Assembly (NCBI GenBank): GCA_900757695.1
Contig: CAAEOU010000248.1
Location: forward strand, 1 to 7,002
Direction: 5' to 3'
Origin: an uncultured Oscillospiraceae bacterium
GTDB lineage: Bacteria > Bacillota_A > Clostridia > Oscillospirales > Oscillospiraceae
DNA length: 7,002 nt
This document shows, piece after piece, positions 1 to 6,347 of the stretch. The translations under genes and the position numbers were made by a program. The notes beneath the pieces were generated by a model that made no database searches, was not told where the DNA came from, and was given only the letters and a program-made list of their open reading frames with translations. Positions within the stretch are counted from its first letter, which is position 1; every line of letters starts with the position of its first letter.

Positions 1-302
1 AGCCGCATATTTTTCCCACCGTTGGCCGTTTTATCGTAGCCTTCGATTTGGAATCGCATCCCACAATCGCAAAACAGAATTTTCGTCCATTTGTTCTGCG
101 GAAAGGACACACCAAATTTATGGGCACGACCATCTTTTCCTTTGACAAATGCAGCTCGCTTACTGCGGATCTGATTGCAGGTTTCCCATAGCTTCTCTGA
201 GACGATTGGCTCAAAGTTTCCCTTTACAAGAACAAAGTCCTCCTCGCTGTGATTGATGCGGTTATGGCTGAGGAAGTCATCAATATGGGATTTATTATGG
301 AC
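1..302 (-). pseudogene. Large serine recombinase, internal fragment lacking the catalytic N-terminus
   Basis: Read on the minus strand, the frame from about 302 to base 1 is open for roughly 100 codons and has the features of the recombinase domain followed by the zinc-ribbon of large serine recombinases. I see NKSHIDDFLSHNRINHSEED near the start, then the family-typical stretch GNFEPIVSEKLWETCNQIR, and then the first half of a zinc ribbon, ILFCDCGMRFQIEGYDK (Cys-x-Cys-Gly). These enzymes catalyse insertion and excision of integrative elements. The N-terminal resolvase domain with the catalytic serine is not present upstream in any frame; instead the sequence is an acyltransferase gene start in another frame. 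The C-terminal part lies outside the window. It is therefore a 5'-truncated remnant or the product of a rearrangement. The family call rests on motif recognition only; the exact left limit of homology (about 290-310) is uncertain. Confidence 0.72.
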
Positions 303-517
303 CAGCTGCGGCTTTTTTCCTGCCAGCACAAGCAAGATCCAGAAAGGAGAGTCATGGTGTATACCGCCACTTGGACCAGCGGCTCCATAGCGGGAAGAAA
401 ATCTGCTGGACATAGTCCCCGAACGGCGGTTTCTACCTGATAATGATAGAATACTACCACCAAGATTCCGAATACCCGAATCAAATCCAGACCGGGAAGA
501 TGTTTGAACTCTTTCAT
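224..517 (-). pseudogene. Acyltransferase family 3 (OafA-like) membrane protein, truncated after about 72 codons
   Basis: The 97-codon frame starts at the ATG at 517-515, chosen because a TAGGAGG box (530-524) sits 6 nt upstream; a longer upstream ATG at 607 would lie above the predicted promoter and has no such site. Residues 8-30, with PGLDLIRVFGILVVVFYHYQ, are the first TM segment of acyltransferase-3 proteins and contain their Arg-x10-His motif (R14, H25). Residues ~50-68 (TLLSGSCLCWQEK) resemble the 'FFxLSGF' second segment. Family members have about 350-400 residues and about ten TM helices and transfer acyl groups to sugars or cell-wall polymers. After W72 (about 302) similarity ends, the frame runs 25 more unrelated codons to a stop, and the other frame becomes serine recombinase. 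The product is almost certainly non-functional. Its promoter matches those of the neighbouring regulator and transporter operons, suggesting that it was once co-regulated with them. Confidence 0.7.
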
Positions 518-523
518 GGCCAG

Positions 524-530
524 CCTCCTA
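524..530 (-). promoter_or_regulatory. Ribosome binding site that fixes the acyltransferase start
   Basis: TAGGAGG on the minus strand, 6 nt before the ATG at 517-515. It is a near-perfect Shine-Dalgarno sequence and decides for the internal methionine over the ATG at 607. Confidence 0.8.
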
Positions 531-546
531 AACTCTCTTGACATAT

Positions 547-600
547 AAGATAGGAGGCATTTCTTTCTATTCGATGACTTGGAAGGTGACAAAGTTGTCA
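547..600 (-). promoter_or_regulatory. Predicted regulator-activated promoter of the acyltransferase
   Basis: Reading the minus strand from 600: TGACA-ACTT-TGTCA (600-587), a perfect 5-bp inverted repeat with 4-bp spacer; 7 bp; AGTCA (579-575); 22 bp; TATCTT (552-547) as -10. No -35 box is visible at the expected 17-bp distance, as expected of an activator-dependent promoter. Transcription would start near 540, giving a leader of about 23 nt that contains the TAGGAGG site. The layout matches the ABC promoter at 2401-2454 base for base in spacing, including a shared GAAAGAAA within the 22-bp spacer. The inverted repeat resembles the TNACA-N4-TGTNA type known for BceR-like regulators. Activation is inference. 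Confidence 0.68.
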
Positions 601-624
601 GAAACAATGTATTTACCAGGAAGA

Positions 625-678
625 TTACATATCAGATGACAGATCAGTCACGCACAGAGTACTATTCCGTGATATAAT
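625..678 (+). promoter_or_regulatory. Predicted autoregulated promoter of the response regulator/kinase operon
   Basis: TATAAT at 673-678 is a perfect -10 and lacks a recognisable -35 at 650-655. Exactly 22 bp upstream is AGTCA (646-650), and 21 bp before that, TTACA (625-629), the left half of the operator seen at the other two promoters; the right half here (AGATG, 634-638) is degenerate. An alternative overlapping imperfect palindrome TGACA-GATC-AGTCA (637-650) abuts the -35 region. Both readings fit an activator bound just upstream of polymerase. Start of transcription would be near 685, about 35 nt before the ATG at 720. The weaker operator could mean lower or later induction than for the ABC genes; that is inference. 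Confidence 0.6.
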
Positions 679-719
679 AATATGGCACATTAAACATTTG
701 AAGTGAGGAAATCATCCCA

Positions 720-1403
720 ATGGTTCGGATATTGTTGATTGAAGATGACTCCACTATTGCAGCCGGGCTGGCGTATTCTCTGGAACAGGAGGGGTGGAGT
801 GTCACTTGCAAGGGCACTCTGGCGCAAGGGAGAAACGCCTTAGAGACTGGAGAATACCAGCTGCTATTGGTGGATGTCGGTTTGCCTGATGGTAGCGGCT
901 ACGATCTGTGTGCTGCTGCTAAAAGCAGGAATATTCCGGTGATTTTTGCCACTGCAAGAGGGGATGAGGGAAGCGTAGTACTGGGCCTGGATATGGGGGC
1001 TGACGATTATATCGTTAAACCCTTTCGGTTGCGGGAAGTGGCCAGCCGCATCCGGGCCGTACTACGCAGAGCGGCCGGAGAGCGGGAGCAGTTGGTTCGG
1101 TTGGGGGAACTGGCGGTAGATACACAGAAAGGCCAAGTGACCCGTAACGGAACTCCCATCTTGCTTACCGCTCTGGAATACCGATTACTGCTTACTTTTC
1201 TGTCTCATCCTGGACAGACTCTCACCCGGGGGCAACTGTTGGAAGGAATCTGGGATGTGGCAGGAAATTTTGTCAATGACAACACCTTGTCTGTGTATAT
1301 CAAGCGACTGCGTGACAAGCTGGAAATGCCAGGACACCCTCTCATTTCCACTGTGCGTGGAATGGGCTATCGGCTGGAGGTAGATGGCCATGACAAGAAA
1401 TAA
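720..1403 (+). CDS. OmpR/PhoB-family response regulator (BceR/VanR-like)
   Basis: 227 residues, the usual length for the family. Residues 1-118 form the receiver: acidic pair in LLIEDD (E8, D9, D10), phospho-acceptor D52 in LLVDVGLPDGSG, T78, and K100 in the IVKPF motif. Residues ~126-222 form the winged-helix DNA-binding domain, with DNTLSVYIKRLRDKLE as recognition region and the wing signature TVRGMGYRLE. The DNTLxVxxxRLRxKL pattern is typical of regulators linked to peptide-sensing ABC systems. The start codon is preceded by a modest GAGG (705-708) 11 nt upstream. The gene overlaps the start of the kinase, so the pair is translationally coupled. It probably binds the operators at 587-600, 625-650 and 2401-2426 and so controls itself, the ABC genes and the acyltransferase. 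Family call is firm; regulon is inferred from promoter similarity. Confidence 0.95.
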   Translation: MVRILLIEDDSTIAAGLAYSLEQEGWSVTCKGTLAQGRNALETGEYQLLLVDVGLPDGSGYDLCAAAKSRNIPVIFATARGDEGSVVLGLDMGADDYIVKPFRLREVASRIRAVLRRAAGEREQLVRLGELAVDTQKGQVTRNGTPILLTALEYRLLLTFLSHPGQTLTRGQLLEGIWDVAGNFVNDNTLSVYIKRLRDKLEMPGHPLISTVRGMGYRLEVDGHDKK

Positions 1404-2403
1404 GGAATTATATCTGCCTATCGCCCTCAGCATGGCTCTGACTTTTGTTTCGGGGCTGCTCTGTGGCTTTTTGGGTGGCCCCTGGGCAGCACTGACAGGG
1501 AGCGGGTCCGTTCTTCTCACCACACTGCTCTGGATGAGCACAACATGGAGCCGGTATAAAAAGCTGCAGGAATTAGGAGAATACCTGGCTTCGGTATATG
1601 CAGGCGGGGAACTTCTGGATATTCGTGACAATCGGGAAGGAGAACTGAGCCTTCTGAAGAACGATCTGCACAAGATTACCGTTACCCTTCGTCAGCAAAG
1701 TGCCCAGCTGGCTCATGACAAGGAATTTTTGCAGCAGCTTCTGGACAATATTTCCCATCAACTGCGCACCCCTCTTACCGGAATGCTGGTTATGGCGGAC
1801 TTGCTGGCACGACCAGACCTACCGCTGGAAAAGCGCCAGGAATTTACCGGGCAGCTTACTGCACAGCTGGAACGAATGCAATGGTTACTGGAGAGACTTT
1901 TGACCTTGTCCCGGTTGGATGCCGGGTGCCTGGAACTGGAACGAAAAACCGTTTCACTACCATCTTTGCTGGATAGAGCTACTGCTCCGGTAAGGGTGGC
2001 CCTGGAACTGCGTGGCCAGACTTTAAAAGTGGAGTGTCCTCAAGACCTCCTGTGGGAAGGGGATGAAAAATGGACCGCAGAGGCTGTAACCAACCTGGTG
2101 AAAAACGCTTCTGAGCATTCCCCGGAAGGAGGCTTGGTAAAAATTTCCGTGAGCAAGGATGTACTGAATCTTTGGATCACAGTGGAAGATAATGGCCCCG
2201 GTATCCCGGAATTGGATATGCCCTATTTGTTTCGGAGATTTTATCGTGGCAGTAATGCCGCTCCGGGCAGCGCTGGTATCGGCTTGGCTTTGGCGGCAGA
2301 ATTAGTTCGAGCTCAAGGCGGCAGTGTGGTGGCAGAAAATCAGACCCCAGGCCCTGGTGCTCGTTTTATCCTCAAATTGCCCATACATCCCGGTAGTTTG
2401 TGA
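1390..2403 (+). CDS. Two-TM sensor histidine kinase with minimal extracytoplasmic loop
   Basis: About 337 residues. Two adjacent TM helices (roughly residues 7-30 and 31-53) are separated by only a few residues (GGPW), so there is no extracellular sensor domain, as in intramembrane-sensing kinases such as BceS. A linker/coiled coil follows, then the H-box NISHQLRTPL with the phospho-histidine, and the catalytic ATPase with N-box TNLVKNASEHSP, G1 DNGPGI, F-box LFRRFYRG and G2 AGIGLALA. Two in-frame ATGs exist at 1384 and 1390; GGAGG at 1376-1380 is 9 nt from the second and only 3 nt from the first, so I prefer 1390, and 1384 would add two residues. It overlaps the regulator gene by 14 bp. The stop TGA at 2401-2403 is the first three bases of the ABC operator. 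With no sensor domain, the signal most likely comes from the neighbouring transporter (inference). Confidence 0.93.
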   Translation: MTRNKELYLPIALSMALTFVSGLLCGFLGGPWAALTGSGSVLLTTLLWMSTTWSRYKKLQELGEYLASVYAGGELLDIRDNREGELSLLKNDLHKITVTLRQQSAQLAHDKEFLQQLLDNISHQLRTPLTGMLVMADLLARPDLPLEKRQEFTGQLTAQLERMQWLLERLLTLSRLDAGCLELERKTVSLPSLLDRATAPVRVALELRGQTLKVECPQDLLWEGDEKWTAEAVTNLVKNASEHSPEGGLVKISVSKDVLNLWITVEDNGPGIPELDMPYLFRRFYRGSNAAPGSAGIGLALAAELVRAQGGSVVAENQTPGPGARFILKLPIHPGSL

Positions 2404-2454
2404 CAAAACTGTCACCCAGACAGTCATCAAGAGGAAAGAAACAGCCAGTATACT
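2401..2454 (+). promoter_or_regulatory. Predicted regulator-activated promoter of the ABC transporter operon
   Basis: TGACA-AAAC-TGTCA (2401-2414) is a perfect 5-bp inverted repeat beginning on the kinase stop codon. After 7 bp comes AGTCA (2422-2426), then 22 bp, then TATACT (2449-2454) as -10. No TTGACA-like -35 is present (ATCAAG at the expected place). Spacing is identical to the acyltransferase promoter at 600-547 and, for AGTCA and -10, to the regulator promoter at 646-678. TGTCA and AGTCA form a direct repeat with 12-bp period, so binding of two regulator dimers, a main and a secondary site, is plausible. Transcription would start near 2461. Function is inferred from the triple conservation. 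Confidence 0.7.
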
Positions 2455-2464
2455 CAAGATGTGG

Positions 2465-2484
2465 GGGCAACAAAGGCGTTGCCC
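2465..2484 (+). other. Hairpin in the 5' leader of the ABC operon
   Basis: GGGCAAC (2465-2471) pairs perfectly with GTTGCCC (2478-2484) around a 6-nt loop. TCAAGA (2454-2459) and TCTTGA (2487-2492) could extend it beyond an asymmetric internal loop, though that arm lies at or before the predicted transcript start. The stem ends 12 nt before the AGGAGG site at 2497-2502. There is no T-tract, so it is not an intrinsic terminator; it may stabilise the 5' end of the mRNA or be incidental. Confidence 0.4.
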
Positions 2485-2507
2485 AGTCTTGATACCAGGA
2501 GGGAAAT

Positions 2508-3191
2508 ATGGAATTACTGCGTGTGGAACACCTTAGCCGTTATTATGGGGAAGGTCCTGCCCAAGTAAAGGCACTGGATGATGTGTCATTCTCCGTAGAA
2601 AAAGGGGAGTTTGTCGCCATTATGGGCCCGTCTGGCAGTGGAAAAAGCACCCTCATGCACCTGCTTGGAGGGGTGGACAAGCCCACAGCCGGACATGTAT
2701 GGTTACAGGGCACCGATCTTTACAAATTGGACGAGAACGCACTGGCCATTTTTCGACGGCGCCAGATAGGTCTGGTGTATCAGTTTTACAATCTACTTCC
2801 TGTGCTCAATGTACGGGAAAACCTGACCTTACCTTTGCTGTTGGATGGACGCAATGTCAACAAAAACCAGTTGGAACAGCTGGCCCAAATTCTGGGCATC
2901 CAGGATCGGATGAACCATCTGCCCCATCAGCTTTCCGGCGGTCAGCAGCAGAGGGTCAGCATTGGCCGGGCCCTGATTACCAGCCCTGCCCTTCTGTTGG
3001 CAGATGAGCCTACCGGCAACCTGGACAGCAAAAACAGTGCTGAAGTGATGGCTTTGCTGCGTTATTTTCATGAGAAAAAAGGTCAGACATTATTGGTCAT
3101 TACCCACGATGAACGGATTGCCTGTCAGGCAGACCGACTCATTACTGTGGAGGATGGGCATATTGCTCAGGACGAGGCGGTGCGGCCATGA
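2508..3191 (+). CDS. ABC transporter ATP-binding protein (MacB/LolD/BceA type)
   Basis: 227 residues, a single full-length nucleotide-binding domain. Walker A is GPSGSGKST (40-48), the Q-loop is in YQFYNLLP (Q92), the signature is LSGGQQQR (142-149), Walker B with catalytic glutamate is LLLADEPTGNLD (E167), and the H-loop is TH at 199-200. The PTGNLDSKNS sequence after Walker B is characteristic of the MacB/LolD/SalX group, which power mechanotransmission or peptide-handling permeases rather than classical import. The ATG is preceded by AGGAGG (2497-2502) with 5 nt spacing. The gene has its own promoter and hairpin leader and ends in a 4-bp ATGA overlap with the permease, so the two products are made together and should form one complex at the cytoplasmic membrane. 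Substrate cannot be read from the sequence; an antimicrobial peptide role rests on context. Confidence 0.96.
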   Translation: MELLRVEHLSRYYGEGPAQVKALDDVSFSVEKGEFVAIMGPSGSGKSTLMHLLGGVDKPTAGHVWLQGTDLYKLDENALAIFRRRQIGLVYQFYNLLPVLNVRENLTLPLLLDGRNVNKNQLEQLAQILGIQDRMNHLPHQLSGGQQQRVSIGRALITSPALLLADEPTGNLDSKNSAEVMALLRYFHEKKGQTLLVITHDERIACQADRLITVEDGHIAQDEAVRP

Positions 3192-5869
3192 AAAATATTG
3201 TGCACACTTTGACTCTCGCTCAGATGCGGGCTAATCCCCGTCGTACTCTTGTGACTCTGGTGGGTGTGGTTTTATCGGTGACCATGCTCACGGCAGTTTT
3301 TGCGGGGGCTGATTCCTTTTTGAATCTTCTGTACCGACAGGCAGCACAGGACAACGGCACCTGGCATGGCAGAGCCTTTGAGACTGGAGAACAGGTGGTA
3401 GAAAATCTGTCCCAGGATGACAGGATTGACCAACTGGGCCTGGCAGCCAGTTGGGGAGTGTCTCCCTTGGACGACAGCAATAGGTGGGGGGCCGCTCTCT
3501 ATGGAGTAAACCAGTCATTTTACCAGCTTTTGAGGGTAGAGTGTCTGGAAGGAAATCTTCCTTCCACAGAGAACGAACTGGCCATTTCTCAGACTCTCGC
3601 CAAAAAGACCGGTTGGAAGATTGGAGACCAAGTCTCTTTGGATTTGTTACGAGTATGGACCCCACAAGGGGTGGATTCCGCAGGGGAAATGATCTATCGG
3701 CAAACCAGCGGCCCGGGAATCATGGGATTATCGGACAGCTATATGCTCCGTTCTGTGGGGGAAAAACAGTTCACGATTACAGCTATTGTGGACCCAGGCG
3801 GTTTTGATGATCAAAATGTGTTCGCCTGGGAACCATGCTTTACAGTTCTGGAGGATCAGATCCCCCCGGATGGATTGTGGTGCGCTTATTATACTGTCAG
3901 TTCGCTGGGGCGAGAACTGTATGACCTGCTGGAAAGTATCCAGGAATGGCAGGCAGACTTGCCTGTCGATGCTGGAGGCGTGGGGACCATCGATCTAAAC
4001 CGGCAGCTCTTGCTTTATTATGGCATAGATTATCCGGGCAGCCTTCTATTGCCTGCCTTTTACGGTTTGATGGCGGTAACACTTCTCATTATTCTGGTGG
4101 ATGCTGTGTCTCTGGCTCGAAACGCCTTTGCCATCAGTATGACGGAGCGCATACAAATGCTGGGAATGTTGGCCAGTGTGGGGGCTACCCGGGCGCAGAA
4201 GCGGCAGTCCGTCTTGTATGAAGCCTTTATTCTGGGATTGATTGGCATCCCTTTGGGCCTGATTGCAGGCTGTGGAGGTATGGCGATTACACTGGTTTTC
4301 CTGAATAGTCAGGTACAGGAACTGTTTCAATTTTCTCAGCCTCTTTATCTTTCGGTACGGCCTCTTCCCCTGGCCGCTGCAGCCCTGCTGGCAGCCTTGA
4401 CCCTGGCATTCAGTGCACTGCAACCGGCCTTGAAAGCCGGCAGGATCACGCCCATGGATGCCATCCAAGGAGAAGGTCAGGTTCAATTTCATTCCAATGA
4501 TGTAAAAACAGGAAAACTGACTGGAAAGATTTTCGGCTTTCCTGGAATTTTGGCCCTCAAAAATTGTAAGCGAAACCGGGGACGGTATCGAGCAATTGTA
4601 TTTTCCCTGGCGCTCAGCGTAATTATGCTGCTGGCTGGCACCGGACTTTCTTATTATGTGGACCGTGCCATGGGAGTGCGTTACGGGACAGACAGTCCCT
4701 TAGCAACGGCGACCATCACCTTCAACGATCCTTCCTTGGATACCGCTACCTATACGGATGATCTGAAAGCTCTGGCTGGAACAGGGGAAGTACGGTTGGT
4801 CGGAGGTTTGCAGGCTGGAGAGATGGGCAGCTTCACTTTGAATTGGGCGGATATGAGCCAAGACGCAATAAAATGGTTTCAAAACCAGAGCGGTCTCTTA
4901 GATGAACAGGATTATACTTCTGAGGACGGCCAAAATGTCACCGTCTATCCCACCTTGCTGGTCATGGATGACCAGGAGTTTTCCGACTGGGCAGGCAAGG
5001 AAGTTTCCTTGAATTCGGATTATCTGGATTGTGTTATGATCACCAGCACCTATCTGTATAATGCAGGCAGCTACACTCAGCTGAAAAATGCTCTGAATCT
5101 ACAACCTGGATTTTCTATGGAGTTTGCACAAGAGAACGGGTTTGCAGACACTTGGCACGTAGCAGCACTGGCGGAGGATTTCCCTTATTCCGGAAACACG
5201 GTCACCTCCAACACCGTGGAAAGCCTTACTTTACAGTTGGTGACCAGTCGCAGTGTATTCCAAGCATTCCTGAATCGGCAGGCAGACCTGGGCAGAAGCG
5301 GTGCATACTACTGGCAGGTGCAGTACATTCACCCTGAAAGTATTTCCGCCCTAACCAGCGGATTGGAGGAATGGTCCCTAAACAACAGCTATGGCCTGCC
5401 CCAAGGGGTGATCAGTGCAAACTACAATTCCTTTGCCATGGGTGGCCTTCAGCGGTTTGGAATGCTTCTACAAATCTTATGTACCGGGTTTGTTCTGCTG
5501 CTATGTCTGGTATGTATGGCCAATATTCACAATAGCCTCTCTACGGGAATGGAACTGCGTGCCCGGGAATATGGAATTCTCCGCAGCGTAGGAATCACAC
5601 CCGTGGATTTCCGTAAGATGATTTGGCTGGAAAGTCTTTTCTACGGAATCAAAGCGCTGTGCTGGAGTTTACCTTTTGGAATGGGCGTGTTGGCCCTGGA
5701 ATACTATGCTATCCGACGAGCATTCCAACTTCCCTTCTGTCTGCCAGTGGGCAGCATTGTCCTGGCAGTTGTTTTAGTAATGGGGGTATGCTGGATTTCT
5801 GGACTTCTGACCCGCAGGAGTCTGGAGGAGCAGACTATTACCGAGGCCATTCAGAAAAGACTTTTTTAA
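3188..5869 (+). CDS. FtsX/MacB-type ABC transporter permease with two large extracytoplasmic domains
   Basis: 893 residues with an internally duplicated plan. TM1 is at about 20-42, followed by an extracytoplasmic domain (43-282), TM2-4 (about 283-306, 345-371, 392-411), a cytoplasmic linker, TM5 (about 467-489), a second extracytoplasmic domain (490-755) and TM6-8 (about 756-778, 815-837, 853-874). Each half has the FtsX-type coupling segment between its second and third helix: RIQMLGMLASVGATRAQ (321-337) and EYGILRSVGITPVDFRK (794-810). This 8-TM, two-FtsX-domain layout differs from BceB, which has 10 TM helices and one large loop of about 200 residues. It overlaps the ATPase gene by ATGA; a GAGG near 3174-3177 may support initiation. 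It probably works as a fused heterodimer-like permease that extracts or expels membrane-active peptides or lipids and may signal to the kinase. Specific substrate unknown. Confidence 0.93.
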   Translation: MKNIVHTLTLAQMRANPRRTLVTLVGVVLSVTMLTAVFAGADSFLNLLYRQAAQDNGTWHGRAFETGEQVVENLSQDDRIDQLGLAASWGVSPLDDSNRWGAALYGVNQSFYQLLRVECLEGNLPSTENELAISQTLAKKTGWKIGDQVSLDLLRVWTPQGVDSAGEMIYRQTSGPGIMGLSDSYMLRSVGEKQFTITAIVDPGGFDDQNVFAWEPCFTVLEDQIPPDGLWCAYYTVSSLGRELYDLLESIQEWQADLPVDAGGVGTIDLNRQLLLYYGIDYPGSLLLPAFYGLMAVTLLIILVDAVSLARNAFAISMTERIQMLGMLASVGATRAQKRQSVLYEAFILGLIGIPLGLIAGCGGMAITLVFLNSQVQELFQFSQPLYLSVRPLPLAAAALLAALTLAFSALQPALKAGRITPMDAIQGEGQVQFHSNDVKTGKLTGKIFGFPGILALKNCKRNRGRYRAIVFSLALSVIMLLAGTGLSYYVDRAMGVRYGTDSPLATATITFNDPSLDTATYTDDLKALAGTGEVRLVGGLQAGEMGSFTLNWADMSQDAIKWFQNQSGLLDEQDYTSEDGQNVTVYPTLLVMDDQEFSDWAGKEVSLNSDYLDCVMITSTYLYNAGSYTQLKNALNLQPGFSMEFAQENGFADTWHVAALAEDFPYSGNTVTSNTVESLTLQLVTSRSVFQAFLNRQADLGRSGAYYWQVQYIHPESISALTSGLEEWSLNNSYGLPQGVISANYNSFAMGGLQRFGMLLQILCTGFVLLLCLVCMANIHNSLSTGMELRAREYGILRSVGITPVDFRKMIWLESLFYGIKALCWSLPFGMGVLALEYYAIRRAFQLPFCLPVGSIVLAVVLVMGVCWISGLLTRRSLEEQTITEAIQKRLF

Positions 5870-5909
5870 ACAGAAGCCGCAGAAGTGTTTTCCTTCTAAA
5901 GGGCTCTCG

Positions 5910-5937
5910 GAAGAGGTCACCTAAAGGTGGCCTCTTC
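5910..5937 (+). terminator. Strong hairpin after the ABC operon, lacking a U-tract
   Basis: GAAGAGGTCACC (5910-5921) pairs with GGTGGCCTCTTC (5926-5937) over 12 bp with one G-T wobble and a TAAA loop, 40 nt after the permease stop. It is the likely 3' end of the operon transcript, but the following bases (TCGTGTCAAGAG) have no T-run, so it may act as a weak or Rho-assisted terminator, or as a 3' stabiliser. Confidence 0.5.
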
Positions 5938-6044
5938 TCGTGTCAAGAGAAGAAATACAGTACAATGGATATGAATAATGAGAAGAGCTGATATTGTTCC
6001 TGTGTAAACAGCAAATAAAAACCTGTAATTATCTTGTACAGAGA

Positions 6045-6084
6045 CAATAAAAATGACGGGTAAGCATTTTTGTGTGCTTACCCG
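6045..6084 (-). terminator. Intrinsic terminator of the DUF6061-like gene
   Basis: CGGGTAAGCA (6057-6066) and TGCTTACCCG (6075-6084) form a 10-bp stem with an 8-nt loop. On the minus strand it is followed by TCATTTTTATTG, a U-rich tract, and it starts 15 nt after the stop codon of the minus-strand gene. On the plus strand no T-run follows. Confidence 0.8.
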
Positions 6085-6098
6085 CCTTGTTTCATCTG

Positions 6099-6347
6099 TT
6101 AATTTTCAAATGGCTTGTATACAGTCACGGTTTTCAGATACTTCACGGGATCGCCGTTCAGCACCAAATCTGCATACTCAGCCGGAGCATTATAAATCAG
6201 CCAGTCCAGCTCAGAGCGTTCATACATATTGTCGGCCACTTCATTCTCTAAGGCGATGGTATCAATGGAAATCATGCTGCCATCGGCATATTTTAGCTCG
6301 ACGCAAGCGGTGTCAATATTGAACTCACAGGATAGTAAATGGCTCAC
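6099..6347 (-). CDS. Small DUF6061-like protein of unknown function
   Basis: 82 residues from a GTG start at 6347. The sequence SHLLSCEFNIDTACVELKYA is followed by DGSMISIDTIALENEVADNM, then YERSELDWLIYN and DLVLNGDPVKYLK. I recognise this as the DUF6061-like family, small soluble proteins common in Clostridia accessory regions; no function is known to me. No TM helix or signal peptide is visible. The frame is open further upstream to an ATG at 6449, but AAGGAG (6362-6357) lies 9 nt before the GTG, and family proteins are about this short, so the GTG is preferred. It is monocistronic, convergent with the ABC operon and closed by its own terminator. A clear promoter upstream was not found. Confidence 0.75.
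   Translation of the reverse strand: MSHLLSCEFNIDTACVELKYADGSMISIDTIALENEVADNMYERSELDWLIYNAPAEYADLVLNGDPVKYLKTVTVYKPFEN

Noticed and set aside
538..543. TTGACA on the plus strand as a -35 box
   Set aside because: No acceptable -10 lies 16-18 bp downstream (bases 561-566 read TTCTTT), and the site is in the leader of the minus-strand gene.
518..607. Longer acyltransferase start at the ATG at 607
   Set aside because: It would place the operator and -10 inside the coding region, has no good RBS, and the added residues (rich in S, R, K) do not fit the family, whereas TAGGAGG sits 6 nt before 517.
1185..1673. 162-codon minus-strand ORF
   Set aside because: Antisense to the end of the regulator and start of the kinase, both with clear motifs; composition rich in S, R and Q is typical of a shadow frame.
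4046..4492. 148-codon minus-strand ORF inside the permease
   Set aside because: Lies wholly within the coding region of a well-supported permease; low-complexity Q/G/R composition and no RBS support.
3188..5869. Calling the permease BceB
   Set aside because: Length (893) and topology (8 TM, two large extracytoplasmic domains, duplicated FtsX segments) do not fit BceB of about 650 residues.
5623..5991. Plus-strand ORF overlapping the permease 3' end
   Set aside because: It starts inside the permease in another frame and runs through the 5910-5937 hairpin; no RBS and no recognisable protein.
6023..6041. Inverted repeat CTGTA...TACAG
   Set aside because: Only 5 bp with a 9-bp gap, not matching the shared operator and not associated with a promoter; likely chance.
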